A stretch of 64,000 bases of DNA from Celoporthe dispersa (GCA_016584495.1 WAID01000012.1:868001-932000); one strand, 5' to 3'. Shown: positions 1 through 12,090, counted from the stretch's first letter. The notes: a model not told the origin generated them from the letters alone. A program made the numbers and translations.

Positions 1-2447
1 GCAAGATGCAGATGCAGATGCAATGTGACAGCGCTGAGGTCCCAGCGTGCGGCAAGCTCGAGTCGGTCTCGGGACGGACTGGCGTCGAAATAATCGCAGA
101 TCTAGTCGGTCTGACAGTCTGGTATCTCGGCTGGTCTGCTTGGTCTCGAAAGAAGCCGACGGATCGGCAGGTGGGTTGGGAGAGTACGAGGCTGACAAGG
201 ATTGGGGAAAAGGAAAAAGAGAAAGTCTGGAAGAAGAAGAAAAAGAAGGGGAAGGCGTGGTGGTTTGGTTGTTGGTACATACTAGGTACTAGTAGTAGGT
301 ACGACAATGAGAAAGAGCGGGAGGCAGAGAAGAGACCCCCCCCCAATCCTGTGACGGACGAGTAAGTTGGGCCTAATTGATTTGAAATTGGCCCAATAGT
401 GTCGCTCAATTGAAGGTCTGAACTTCTGAAAGGCCTAATCCGGGTAACGCAACTCCACTGTGACTCCCCTGCTACTAGCACTAAGTGCTGTGTACAACAC
501 TACGGACAAGCCTGTCACTAGCGACAAGGGACTATCACCCATTCTTTTTTTTTTTTTTTGGATGTCAAGTTTCCCAGCATACTATCATAGCAGTAGAGAT
601 ACATGTGGCATAGACGATTCCCAGTGCTGTGGTACGAGCCAAGATGGAGAGGTCCATGGATTCTTGGATACTGGTGGATTCATGCAACACCGGCCATCCC
701 GGGCAAATTAACCAGCAGCGAGTTACCTTGCGCCCCTGCATTGCTGACGACCGACCCCCTTCAGCCGTGGACGAGGCGACCAGTCGCAGGTCTCCCTGGA
801 TGAGGCGGACCCCGACAGCCAGCATGACTTAAGAGACACATATCTGGAGGAAATGTGTACCACACTATCACTTTCTCTAACCTGCCCAAGACGATCCAAG
901 AACTCGGGGAGGTCATCTAGTTCAGTTATATTGCAGCCCTGTTCCGACGCCCAAACCCCGTTATGGAACAACACGGGTTACCAGAACTGTACTAGCACAA
1001 CCCGTAAACCTTTACGCTATGACCAGTAATAGCGCCCCTAGGAAGAAGAGAGGATGGAAGAGAGAGACATACACACACACACACAGAGAGAGAGGGGGGA
1101 GGGGCAGGGAGCGAGTGTGTGTGCGTGCGTTGCTCTTTGGGAGAGTCGACAATTTTTAAAGGACAGAGTAGCCTTCGGCCGCTGGCCAGCGCGCGGTCGA
1201 ATCAGGCCACTAACTAGACTTGTGGCCAAGCACTATCTCTTGGGGCACCCAATTCGAAACAGAGCTAGGCCCTCCCGTAATCACGCATAAACCGCACAAG
1301 CAGCGCAGCGGACACTCGCGACTAGTACTTCTCTGGGCAAGTTGATATTGAAGGCAGGCATAGATTCGACGAGATTGATATTGTACATACAATATGCCTA
1401 GAGGGCGAGGCTAAGGCTGAACACAAGCAACTGTCAACGTCGGGGAATAGTTGTGCCTGGGATACTAGGCACGGCACCTGGCGCATGCATGCCACACGAC
1501 CAGGTGTTCCTTCCTCTACCCCGAGTTTTGTCCAGGTAACATGGCATATGCGATCTACCCTAGGCTGGGCAGCAACAATGGCCATGGCGGGAGGAGACAT
1601 CACTTACGCCTTGGAATATCTTGGTGCCTGAACTCCTTTAGAAACATGGCTCATACAGCGGACTGCCCTGCTAGTCTTCCCGTGACCCCCGACCCTACTT
1701 TATACTTGCGCCTGATGTAACTCTGGCATGTCCAGGGCGCACGCGGGCGGTCTGATTCTACCTGTAGACCCACGGTCGCTCGTTCGCCCTGCTCATGTCT
1801 CGCCTCAAGGGTGACGTCGGAGCACGTCATCATATACTGGACTCTTGTGCAGGGCGACTTCGAGCGGGATGAAGTGGTGCGTTGCTGTTGCCCGTGTTCC
1901 CATCTGCCTGCCACACTTGAGCTCTTTCCCTACATGATCGATCTGTCATGCCAAGTGAGCATCAGATGGGTATGACGCCGGGTACCGTTGATGCCCACCT
2001 CAGGCCAGGCCCGAGCCATGTCAAAGCCCTCGAATAGGCTCTGTTGCGACACCCAGGATAAGAACACTGAAGGGTTCTGATGTCTGCCCCTCCCTGGAGT
2101 ATCATGATGTTCATGTGCGTCTGTGCCCAGTCATTTTACATCTTGTACCAAGGAAGATACAACTCAGAATAGAAAGTAAAAACCACGGTGCTCAATGCTT
2201 ATAGTATTTTGCAGATGCAATGATACAGACAGGTGCGTACAATTGAGTATGTTGAGAGCCTTCCGCTGTTGCTGCTCACTCCAAGCTTGCCTCCCTCAAA
2301 GCGTATCCTACTGCCGGTGTAGAACATGTGCTGGTTCCTGATAAATGCTTGGCGCCAATGCCATCGCCCTTGACGCTAAAGATGGGTTTGTATTGCATAG
2401 TTGTGCCGTAGTAGGGTGAGAAAACACCTGAGCCGACTACCACATCC
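1..2447. other. Gene-free stretch
   Basis: No reading frame here has family-like content, and the open frames present are short and overlap on both strands. I see a CA/GA microsatellite near 1070-1110, a purine-rich AAG/GAA segment near 200-260 and a T-run near 545-560. It may hold the promoter of a gene outside the window or the 3' UTR of the uS9m gene at its right end. Confidence 0.6.
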
Positions 2448-3692
2448 TTAACGCTTGACCCAGGCAGGCTTCTTTCTGGCCTTGAGATGACCATGCTTCT
2501 TCCTCTCCACCCCTCTTGGGTCGCGAGTGACGACACCAGCTGTGTAGCTTGTTAGCGCAATATCAGAACAGAGCTGGTAGGGAAAAGGTCACCCACCTCG
2601 TCGGAGGGCCGGCTTAAGGGCCGGCTCATGCGCCATGAGCGCCTTGCCAACAGCCATAGCGAGGGCTTCTGCCTGGCCAGTGGTGCCTCCGCCGTCGACG
2701 AGAGCCCACACATTATACTTGTCCGTCCTGGCTGTAGCCTTAAGCGCCCACACCGCGCTCTCACGGTCGTGGATGCGCCCAAAGGCATCAGCCAGCGACT
2801 TGCCGTTCACGAGGACCTCCCCAGTTCCCTCGACAACCCACGCGCGGGCCGTCGACGTCTTTCTCTTGCCTACGCCCACTGCCCTGCCAAATCGATCGAT
2901 GGGGATCTCCTTCGCCTTGTGGCTGTGCGGGTTGATGTCGCGCTTGAACTTGCCAGTAGCCTCTTTCAACGTCGGCGTCTGGAGCCTGGGATGAATCTTG
3001 TTCAGCCTCTTAACCAGCGTCATGCACCTCGCGTACTCGGACGCCTTGATATCCTCGCCCACAGACAACCGGTAGTCCCTCAGCGTCCTGAACGCCACCT
3101 TCTCTTGTTGGTCCGAGGGCACGGTCGGGAGATGTGCATATCGTCGCATCAGCTTTTGTAGCTGGAGGTAGCTGTCGTTGAACTCGGGCTGCCGCGAGAA
3201 GTAGGATGGGGATACCGGCATAGGCCGAGCGTGCACGGCAGACACCATCTTGTCCAAGTCTGCCCCTTCCGGCCCTCCAACGCTTCCTTGGTCATCTCTC
3301 CTCCCGTATTGCTCGGTTTCGGGACGTCGCTGCTGCTCCTGCTGCTCCTGCTCACGTGGTTGACGCTCTCGCCGCTGGTCCGGTCGTTCGCGGCTTTGTA
3401 CTTGTTCGCTCTTCGCGGCTCCCCTGGCTCGGTCCATACGCATCTGCAGGATTGTCTGCCTGGCCCTCTCCATGCTCTCTGAATCGACGCCTGGCTCTAA
3501 GCTCTCTGCAGCGAAGTCGTCTCTCGATACCGTGTCAACGCATCTGGAGGCAGTTGTCGAGAGCGGCCTCGCGTGTCGAGCCTCAGCGCTGATTTGCAGA
3601 CCTTGCATCATCTGTCGGAGCTGCTGCCATTGCGGGGCTGAAGTCTGGCACCGACCTCTGAGGTGGGCCAATGTCGGTCGTAAGGATGCCAT
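2448..3692 (-). CDS. MRPS9: Mitochondrial small-subunit ribosomal protein uS9m
   Basis: Component of the mitochondrial ribosomal small subunit. Two exons, 3692-2597 and 2539-2448, are joined by a 57-nt intron (donor GTGGGT, acceptor ACAG), giving about 395 aa. The N-terminus is Arg/Ser-rich and basic like a mitochondrial presequence and is followed by a low-complexity Gln/Glu/Arg stretch. The S9 domain lies in the C-terminal third and starts at GVGKRKTSTARAW, with NGKSL and VDGGGTTGQAEALAMAVGKAL-type motifs. The short second exon supplies the diagnostic basic tail, RRVERKKHGHLKARKKPAWV then KR. Without the intron the frame would end at 2589 and lose the tail, so the splice is well supported. 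It is divergent from eEF1B-gamma. Confidence 0.93.
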
Positions 3693-4048
3693 ATTCGCCG
3701 CCGCTACCTCCTCATGACCGACGTGTAGTAGCTGCGCCGGTGGTCCCAGTCTTTTGCACAGCTGGTCGACGTCGAGGTGAGGTCAGGTCAAGATTCTCAG
3801 AAAATGGTTGGTGCCGCACCAACCAATCACTTACCCTTGTAGCCCACTGTTAGTGGTCAGCAGAATGATGGCGCGTCTACACTAACAGAAGCTCCAGTGG
3901 CAGAATTCGATAGATAGCTGCGGGGTGATGGTGGGACAATTTTTTGTTCAGGCACACACGAAACCCAAACTCCAGCCACTTCTCCCTTCTCCGTTGACTG
4001 ACCTTCCCACCACACCCTCATCTTGTCGTAAAGAGAACCCACGCAAAG
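3693..4048. promoter_or_regulatory. Shared divergent promoter region of uS9m and eEF1B-gamma
   Basis: This 356-nt gap separates two start codons facing away from each other, so both promoters and 5' UTRs must lie here. No coding signal is seen. The stretch just before the eEF1B-gamma ATG is C/T-rich, as is common for highly expressed fungal genes. No specific factor site is assigned. Confidence 0.5.
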
Positions 4049-5719
4049 ATGGCTTTCGGCAAGCTGTACACCTACGAGGTAAGGAAATGGCATTGCATCA
4101 ACCTGCAAATGGTAGGAGGACAAAAAGCGCTGACCTCGCCGCCTCGCTCGAAAGCAAAACCCCCGCTCCACGGCCATCCGCGCCGTCGCGAAGGCCAACG
4201 ACCTCGACCTCGAGATCGTCGAGGTTGACACCGTTAAGCCCACTCCCGAATACCTCAAGCTCAACAAGCTCGGCAAGGTCCCTACCTTCGAGGGCCAGGA
4301 TGGTTACGCTCTGTACGAGTGCATGGCCATCGCCATCTACAGTAAGCTTTCCCGGCTGCTCCTTTCGCCATTTCCCGCACAATCGCGCTGCAACATGATG
4401 AGTATCTTCTTTTCCAAAAGAATACATGTTATCCCCTGACTGAATCAAATTTTTTGTTGAAAATGTACACTTCTGATCGCAATGACACTCGCGCATCCGT
4501 TTCTCCCAAGACTTGTTGAGAGCAGCTGGCTAACTCCGAACCAGTCACTGTACGTCTTCGACCGGCCTGCACATTTGCACACTCGACATACCGCATATCG
4601 CCGACCCTTGCAAAATTCTCTCTTCACAAATCGAAGTTTGCTGACTTCGGATGCAGTCCCAAAACGAGAAGACCACCCTCCTGGGCAAGACCAAGCAGGA
4701 CTACGCCTCCATCCTGAAGTGGATGAGCTACTTCAACGTACGTCCCCGCGGGCAGTCATTCCGACAAGCCTAACCAAAGCTGACATTCAATGCAACAGAC
4801 CGAGGTCCTCCCCGCCCTGGGCAAGTGGTACCGTCCCCTGCTCGGACGTGACCCCTACAACAAGAAGAGCGTCGACGACGCCTCCAAGTCCGCCGCGAAG
4901 GCTCTTGCCACTGTTGAGGAGCACCTCCAGCACAACACCTACCTGGTTGGCGAGCGTATCACCCTGGCTGACCTGTTCGCCACCGGCATCATTGCCCGTG
5001 GCTTCGAGTTCTTCTTCGACAACAAGTGGCGCCAGGAGAACCCCAACATCACTCGGTGGTACTCGACTGTCTACAACCAGCCCATCTACTCCGCCGTGGC
5101 CCCCAAGTTTGAGCTTCTTGAGACCCCCAAGCTCACCAACGTTGCCCCCAAGAAGCCCGAGCAGCCTAAGAAGGAGACTCCCAAGGCAGCTCCCAAGCCC
5201 GCTGCCGAGGAGGAGCCTGTTGAGGCTCCCAAGCCCAAGCACCCTCTCGAGGCTCTCCCCAGGTCTTCCTTCGCTCTCGACGAGTGGAAGCGCTACTACT
5301 CCAACCACGATGAGGCCGACTCCCTGAAGTGGTTCTGGGAGAACGTCCCCTTCACCGACTACTCCATCTGGAAGTGCAGCTACAAGTACAACGACGAGCT
5401 CACCCTGACTTTCATGTCCAACAACCTGATTGGTGGCTTCAACAACCGTCTGGAGGGTTCCCGCAAGTACCTCTTCGGCTGTGCCTCCGTGTACGGCGAG
5501 AACAACGCCTCCGTCATCGAGGGTGCTTTTGTCATCCGTGGTGATGAGTTCAAGCCCGTGTTCGATGTCGCTCCCGACTACGAGAGCTACGAGTTCGAGA
5601 AGCTCGACCCCACCAACCCCGAGCACAAGGCCTACGTCGAGGCCCAGTGGACGTGGGACAAGCCCGTCATTGTGGAGGGCAAGGAGTACAAGCACGCCTC
5701 CGGCAAGGTCTTCAAATAA
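4049..5719 (+). CDS. TEF4: Translation elongation factor eEF1B gamma subunit
   Basis: Gamma subunit of the eEF1B nucleotide-exchange complex that reloads eEF1A with GTP. I read five exons: 4049-4078, 4155-4341, 4545-4549, 4657-4737 and 4799-5719, giving 407 aa, the usual size. Domains in order are a GST N-terminal fold (about 1-80), a GST C-terminal fold (about 90-205), a Lys/Pro/Ala/Glu-rich linker (about 210-245) and the conserved EF1G domain (about 245-407) with FWENVPFTDYSIWKCSYKY and NRLEGSRKYLFGCASVYGEN. The third exon is only 5 nt (TCACT). It is required because joining exon 2 directly to exon 4 is out of frame, while including it gives IYITSQNEKTTLLG, the family-expected sequence. Codon bias is strong toward C-ending codons, in keeping with high expression. 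Confidence 0.93.
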
Positions 5720-6084
5720 GCGACTCGTTTCTCTCACGACTTGATGCCAGGGCATGTTTGGTTGGAACGGAAGGAGTTCACGTCGTTGATTGTGTTGTGA
5801 CTGCAGATGCGGAATAAATTCTAGTGCTTGCTTCATCATGGGGTTTTCAGCCCGGGCTAGAGCTTCATATCTAGTAGTCCTCCTTGTCATGAAGCCGAGA
5901 TAGGAAAAGCAATACTCAGGAACACAAACTTCGTAACCCATCATGAATCTTCTTTTCATGTGACGTACCAATCAGGGACTTTCTAGTGTATATGTATGTG
6001 ACAACGTCTTCTCGCAACCTTTTCGGTGGGTATCAAAACATCCTGCCAACGCCTTTTGCTCCCCAGCATGACTAGCCCTTTGCC
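5720..6084. other. Convergent 3' region between eEF1B-gamma and FCP1-like gene
   Basis: This is the 3' flank of two convergent genes. An AATAAA-like element is present as GGAATAAATTC near 5811-5821, suitable as the polyadenylation signal of the eEF1B-gamma mRNA. No further coding signal is seen. Confidence 0.4.
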
Positions 6085-7624
6085 CTAATGCCGGCGAGAT
6101 ACTTCGCAGAAACCTTTATTCCTTGCCTCGTTCAATGATGACCCGGATCCTCGCCCATATTGCTCGGGGAGCGCCTTGGCTTTGGAATTGTTCGACTTGC
6201 CTGTGATCTGCTGAACATTGGCAACGAGATCATCCCCAAGGCAAGAACCAAATCTGACTTACGTACAAATCACGCCGCAGACCTCGATAAGTAATTACCT
6301 CCCCGGAGGTGGGGTCCACGTACACCGCTCCACTCACTTCTACGCCATCTTGAACGGGTTCGCCCGCATGTACGCGCTCACGTCCTCCCTGGTAGCACAG
6401 CTCGTTAAGATAGTCGTGCACCTTGGGCAGGATATCTCCGTCTTCGTTCATGTCGCCTGTGAACTCAGGCAGCGTGATCGCGTTATGCGGCTCGCTGCGC
6501 GCCTTCTCGGCCGAGTCATCGATCAGCACCGTGTTCCCCTGGTTCCAGCAGCCGTCCTCGAAGCCCTCCCGCGTGCTCGGATACGAGCCCTGCACCGCGG
6601 TGTCGTCCCAGAGGGAGGTCAACCGCTTATAGCACTGGGTGCGGACTTTGTAGTCGTACGCCGTCAGGCCAAACCTGTCGCGGCCCCAGACAGCGATGAC
6701 CTGTTGCAGGGCTGCAGGGGGCAGCAGACCGTTGACCATGCGTTTGACGTTCTCAGGCCGGGCGGATGACCAGATAACGACCCAGAAGGTGTTGACGCAG
6801 TACTTGATAAAGTGACGCGCGTGCCGCCGGGCGTTGAAATTGGACGAGTTTTTCTTGTTGGGCCGATGCAGGAGCGTGCCGTTGAGGTCGATGACGACGA
6901 GGAGGGGGCCCGGGTGGGTGCGTCTCTTAGGCAGGAAGGAGGCACGCATCAGGTAGGCGTCTGTGGGGTTCGGCACGCCACCGGATGCTGCGCTGGGCGC
7001 AGTTATGGGCATACGGTCGTTGTCGCGATCGGGCTTGGCGCCGGACGGTACAGATACTGCCTTGGCTGCGCTTTGATTAGGAGCGGATATTTCGTTGTCT
7101 TGAGGAGGCGTAGGAGGAATGGATGGTCTTCCGTGCTGTGCTTGTGCCGATGGATTGCCCGCGTAGAAGCCTTGAATATTTGCCGGTAGGTACGGATCGT
7201 TCTGTGGAGAGCCGACCAGGAAGCCGCCTGGCTGGTACATGCCAAAGCTTGGGTCCATCATCATGTAGGGCATCATGTTGGGCACCATATTGGGCACCGG
7301 GAGAGGTTGCAGCCCACTGAACAAGTTTGGCTGGGCAAGAGCCATGCTGAACGGATTCAGCCCATCCATCGTCTGAGGTGTCTGGTAACCCACTCCGTTG
7401 CTGAACCCATTGAGACCACTGTTCATGTCCACGTCTGAGGGATACTGATGGGTGGCTTGTGCTTGCCGATGGCCATCACGTCCCGCAGGAAACGACGTGT
7501 TGTGTTGCTGATCTTGACCTAAGGGGGTGGGAGGGGCAGACCCAGGATTTCCAGTTGACGCAGGATCTCCTGGAGGTCCTGCAGCCTTCTGGGGCTGTCT
7601 CTTCCGTGACCTCGTCCTAGCCAT
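6085..7624 (-). CDS. FCP1/NIF-domain HAD phosphatase-like protein (degenerate active site)
   Basis: Contains an FCP1-homology (NLI-interacting-factor) HAD domain, the fold used by CTD phosphatases and TIM50. The start is ATG at 7624 (MARTRSRKRQ); the frame is open upstream to 7933, so a longer N-terminus is possible. Residues 1-220 are Pro/Gly/Met/Asn-rich and probably disordered. The HAD motif I reads DLNGT at about residue 246, where the canonical motif is DxDGT: the nucleophile Asp is kept but the second, acid-base Asp is Asn. Downstream motifs WSSARPENV and the VLIDDS loop are present. A 55-nt intron (donor GTAAGT at 6262, acceptor at 6208) probably adds a 40-residue tail ending at 6085; otherwise the frame ends at 6230. 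The degenerate motif suggests weak or absent catalysis. Confidence 0.75.
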
Positions 7625-8460
7625 GCTGTGCTGAGTGTCTGGTGTCATCAACTTGTTGACCTTATACAGATCTGACGAAGGACGAAGTTGTAGGAGATTC
7701 TCTGGAGTCGTCTGTCCCAATATTGGAAGTGCTTGCTGTTGGCAACGGGTTGATGACTTTCGAGGTGACCGCGTCGGGGCCCCCCCGGAGAGGCCGAACG
7801 GCGGTTGACTTGATGAGAACGTCCTACTCTTTGCAACAGTCGAACGTGGTATTGGTGGTGCCTTCTTGAAACAAAATGAACATATGGTTATCAATCTCCC
7901 ACCCATACCAAATGAATGTGCTCGTTCATACAAAACAGACGCCTAGACCAGGTGTCGGTCAGTGGAGAAGACTTGGTGACATGATCTAAGAAAGAGAGAG
8001 AGAGAGACAAACGTGGTGGAGCCTGCTCGAAACAAGGCATGAGAGTGATAATGATACCTCGAACCTTCTCTAGGCTAGGCGGATGTAAGGCGACAATGGA
8101 ACGTGAAATCAGGCGCTCGAAACAAACCACACACCCATAATATGATGAGACCTGTTTACTATGTGTAAGTGAGAAGAAAGATGCACCATTGGAGCAGGCG
8201 GATTTTACATTTTCAGGGTTCTTATCGATAACGAGCCTGCTGAGTCATGAGTAGCAATACTTTTTCCCATGCTGCTGCTAGCGCGGGATAGAAGTAGCGA
8301 GACATGCCCACCCCTGCTCATTGCACTCCCCCCGGTCCGAAATTTGAGAGCCTCAGACCTGCAACACACTTGCGTCGACCACAAGCACTGCGACTCTCTC
8401 ACCTTTGTCGGGCCCTTTCTTTTTCCCTTCTTTTTTTTATTTTCCTCCCTAGGGACAACT
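7625..8460. promoter_or_regulatory. Divergent promoter region, FCP1-like gene and RRP36
   Basis: This 836-nt gap lies between two divergent start codons. A frame continuous with the FCP1-like gene covers 7625-7933 and may be its 5' coding end or 5' UTR. A GA-run lies near 7990-8005 and a T-rich stretch immediately precedes the RRP36 ATG. Confidence 0.4.
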
Positions 8461-9493
8461 ATGGATTCGAGAAAGAGAAGACTCCCGTCTCTCGGACTGG
8501 AGAGGCGAGTGAGGGCTAGAGCAGAGCCTGAGCCGGAGTTGGATGACTATGAGGATGAGACGGACAACAGTGCCCCAAGTGAGGAGGACGTCGATGAGGA
8601 TCAGCCCGGCTCAGAATCCGGCTCAGCAGTCGAGGATGATGCTGGAGGTCTTGTAAGCCATATAGCACCTGGATCTGAGGCCCGTTTTATGTCTAACAGT
8701 GTTTCAGGACAATCATGGTGGATCATCTAACGAGGAGGAGGAAGAGGAAGACATCTCTGTTGACGCATCTAAGGTGTCCTTCGGGGCCTTAGCCAAGTCC
8801 CAAGCGATGTTACCTCAATCAGGACGGCGCAAGAAGAAAGCTACCCAACCCGATGACGATTCAGGCGATGAAGACAAGTCCTCCACCAAACCGAAGGATG
8901 CGCCCTCAAAGAGGGACAAGCCCCCGGCCCGAAGCAGCAAGCACGCGCCCATGGAGATGACCAGCAAACGACAGGTCAGCCGCAAGCGCGAGATCATACC
9001 AGTCAAGAAGATGGAGGCCCGGGACCCCCGTTTTGACCCCCTCATCACCAGCCGCTCGTCCTCACACGGCAGCAGCAGGGTTGATGAGGACAGGGCGCGG
9101 AAGGCTTATGCCTTTCTGGACGAGTACCGGGACGACGAGATGCGGCAGCTGAAGACGGCGATCAAGAAGGCCAAGAACCCTAGCGAAAAGGAGAAATTGC
9201 AGCGCGCGCTGATGTCGATGGAGAGCAGGAAGAAGGCGAGGGACAAAAAGGATAAGGAGAGGGCCGTGGTGGAGGAGCACAGACGACGTGAGAAGGAGCT
9301 GGTCAAGGAGGGCAAGAAGGCCAAGCCGTTCTATCTGAAGAAATCAGAGCAGAAGAAGCAGTTGCTGGTCAACCAGTTCACAGGCATGAGCGAGAGGCAG
9401 CGGGAGAAGGCTATTGAGAAGAAGCGGAAGAAGGTTGCAAGTAAGGAGAAGAAAGAGCTGCCTCTGACGAGAAGGGGGTTTGAGGAGGCATGA
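8461..9493 (+). CDS. RRP36: rRNA biogenesis protein RRP36
   Basis: Nucleolar factor of the small-subunit processome needed for early 18S rRNA cleavages. Two exons, 8461-8652 and 8708-9493, give 325 aa. The N-terminal third is acidic (Glu/Asp runs). The conserved core follows with KREIIPVKK and RDPRFDPL, then a long, highly charged Lys/Glu/Arg helix rich in KKAKNPSEKEKL-type sequence and the C-terminal KKRKKVASKEKKELP segment typical of the family. The intron (55 nt) has GTAAGC and CAG ends and restores the frame exactly. It is convergent with COQ8, 218 nt away. Confidence 0.9.
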
Positions 9494-9711
9494 CAGCGCA
9501 CGGCATTTACATGACATGGACTACAAGGCACAATCAAAGATCTCGGCGTCATCACACGTCTCTTTCGGTACATGTTCACAGCGTTTAGAACATACGGCGC
9601 TGAGTGGGATCTTTCATATGTTGCGCTATACACACAGCTTTATATACAATGCAACGCTGGACATGTGTCCATCTCAGACTTGCGAGGCTCTGATATGCAG
9701 CAGAAACTTCA

Positions 9712-12090
9712 TTACACCTGTTGCTCCATAATACCGCTCTTGGCCACGCTCTTCTCGAACATCTCTCGACACCTTACCCGACTACCCAACCTGGCGCAGA
9801 GCAAGAACGCACCGCTCAACTTCCGATGCAGACTGTATGTCTCCTCTGGCGGTGGCGCAAGCCTCTCCCGTATCATGACGGGAATCTGCGCCTTCACCCT
9901 TTCCGTGATCGTCTGGTCCCGGAAATCGTACACCTCTGGCGCAGACTCTAGGAACGGCTCAGCAAGTGTTAACACGCTGGCAACGTGTGCGTTTAACATG
10001 GCCTTGCTCTCATGGCCGGTCAGGTAACCCAGCTTCTCAGACAGGTCCTTGACGGTCTCACGGTTCAACCGCGAGGCTGCGGCCAGGAGCTGCACGTATA
10101 GTGTGATGAAATGCTCTGGGTACTCGCGCGAGGCACCGAAGTCGAGGAGCACGAGGCGATCCCGCTCAAAGTTAAAGAGGAAGTTGGTCCAGTTGGGGTC
10201 TGTCTGCATGAAGTGGAACTCGATGATCTCGCGGAGGCAGAGGCGGAGGATCTGTGTCCCGATCCAGTCGCGCTGCTCCTGCGTGAACGAATTGATCCGG
10301 GTGACGCCCACGCCATCCATGAACTCCATAGTCAGCACTTGTTTGCCAGACGCCTCGGGGTAGATTTTTGGAACGAGAAAGACATCGTCCTCGGTGGCGA
10401 GCAGGTCGCGGTATCTCTGGGCGCACTGTGCTTCTCGTTCGTAGTCGCATTCCCAAGCAAGCTCTGTGCGGGCGTTGTCGATTGTCTTGTTCAGATAAAG
10501 ACCCTTCGGCAACAGCTTGGTCGCTGCCAGTAGTATGCCCAGGTTATCCAGGTCGGAGTTGATGGAGTCGGCTACGCCAGGAAACTGTATCTTCACTGCC
10601 ACCTTGGCGCCGTTCGACTTCAGTGTGGCTCGGTGGACCTGACCAATAGACGCAGCGGCAATAGGCTTCTCCTCGAATTCATCAAAGAGATCTCGCCAGT
10701 CTGTGCCAAGGTTGGTAGCCAGAACCCGGTCTCGTTGCCAGGCTGGCATGTAGTCTGCTCGATCCTGGACTCTTTGCAGGACCTCCTGGATAGGGGCCGG
10801 CAGCATCTTGGAGTCCTGGAAGCTCATCATCTGACCAAGCTTGAGCGCAGCGCCTCTCATCTTGGACAATTTGGCCACCAGTCGCTCCATGTTAGCCGGG
10901 CTGAGCATCAGTGAGCCCTCGCTCCCTCCTCCCGTGACCCTACTGAGGCTCTCACCGATGGCCCCAGCAAACATGCCTGCTGCCAGACCTCCATAGTTCC
11001 ATATTCGCCCAAGTCGAGAGGATGGTACTCTGGACTCCCTTAACTCATATTTTGGCGTCTCTGCTGCTGCGCCAAGGAGTTGTCCCATCTCAGAGGCATC
11101 TTCTTTCGAGACTGGCTTCTCTGTATCACTAATTTGCCTGACGCCGGTTTCATCGGCCGTGGGTTCGGGAGTCGTATACGTGGGAACCTCCACTTCTTCC
11201 GTCTCTCTTTGACTCTCATAGATTGCCGTCGACTGAGCGCCCATGGAAGGGGGGTCTGTGTCATTGGTTGCCACTTTGCTGGAACTTCTATCCATCCGTG
11301 CGGCCAATGGTATTTCCTTGACTTCAGATGTCCCCACAGTTCGCAGTAGAGGCGGGTCATCACGGATTGTTTTCCTGTTCAGCTCCTCTAGAATGTTCGA
11401 AGCACGTCCCGTGCGGAATGCACTCAGGTTGAAGCCTTCAGGCATTTTGGGCTTCTCGGAGCGGCCTTTCTTATCCCCCTTCCACAATGGACTCAGCTTG
11501 CTTCCACGGCTTGTCCGAAAGAGGTCTAAGTTCACACCCTCCGGTATGGGTTCCTCAGCCTCCTCAACTTCATTTCTGACCGCGCCCGAAGACCTTCCGT
11601 CATCAGTCTTCGCTTGAGCTTCTTCCTCTCCCACAGGATCTAGGCCTTGTAGCGTCGAGAATGCCGTAGAACTCTTTCTACCCTCCAGCTCCTTCGACTC
11701 CTGCGGTGTCAAAATTTGAGCAGCCATCGTATACTGCACCCTCGGGCTTCCTGCTGCGGCTGGGACCTCTAACTCATCAGCTGACGCTCTTGAGGCTCCC
11801 TCTCTCAAGATGCTGGCCACCGCATCGACAGACGCCTTTCCGGGTGCATCTGGCTCGTTCTCTGCGCCCTGAGCTGTTGGATCGGCGGCAGCTTCATCGC
11901 GACGAGCTGTCTCTGGCCTCGTCTCGACAACCTGACGGCCATTCTGCCTCTCCCTCCAGGCGGAAACAACACTCGACGTCCGCGCATAACGATCAAGCTG
12001 ACCTCGCCTCAGCGCGATGTGCCTCGAGGCCACAGAGCGGGATGCGCCGAGCACCGCCGCCAGGTCGATGGCCAAATCCACGAGCCCCAT
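9712..12090 (-). CDS. COQ8: Mitochondrial ABC1/COQ8 (ADCK) atypical kinase
   Basis: UbiB-family protein of the mitochondrial inner membrane, an ATPase/kinase-like factor that supports the ubiquinone biosynthesis complex. It is a single exon of 792 aa. The first 350 residues are a variable linker. The family-diagnostic KxGQ motif is present as ALKLGQMMSFQD (about residue 415), followed by the Ala-rich loop IAAASIGQVHRA (about 480) in place of a Gly-rich loop, the VAVKIQFPG Lys, and the metal-binding LLDFGASREYP (about 648). These three features separate ABC1 proteins from ordinary kinases. No frameshift is seen. Confidence 0.93.
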   Translation of the reverse strand: MGLVDLAIDLAAVLGASRSVASRHIALRRGQLDRYARTSSVVSAWRERQNGRQVVETRPETARRDEAAADPTAQGAENEPDAPGKASVDAVASILREGASRASADELEVPAAAGSPRVQYTMAAQILTPQESKELEGRKSSTAFSTLQGLDPVGEEEAQAKTDDGRSSGAVRNEVEEAEEPIPEGVNLDLFRTSRGSKLSPLWKGDKKGRSEKPKMPEGFNLSAFRTGRASNILEELNRKTIRDDPPLLRTVGTSEVKEIPLAARMDRSSSKVATNDTDPPSMGAQSTAIYESQRETEEVEVPTYTTPEPTADETGVRQISDTEKPVSKEDASEMGQLLGAAAETPKYELRESRVPSSRLGRIWNYGGLAAGMFAGAIGESLSRVTGGGSEGSLMLSPANMERLVAKLSKMRGAALKLGQMMSFQDSKMLPAPIQEVLQRVQDRADYMPAWQRDRVLATNLGTDWRDLFDEFEEKPIAAASIGQVHRATLKSNGAKVAVKIQFPGVADSINSDLDNLGILLAATKLLPKGLYLNKTIDNARTELAWECDYEREAQCAQRYRDLLATEDDVFLVPKIYPEASGKQVLTMEFMDGVGVTRINSFTQEQRDWIGTQILRLCLREIIEFHFMQTDPNWTNFLFNFERDRLVLLDFGASREYPEHFITLYVQLLAAASRLNRETVKDLSEKLGYLTGHESKAMLNAHVASVLTLAEPFLESAPEVYDFRDQTITERVKAQIPVMIRERLAPPPEETYSLHRKLSGAFLLCARLGSRVRCREMFEKSVAKSGIMEQQV

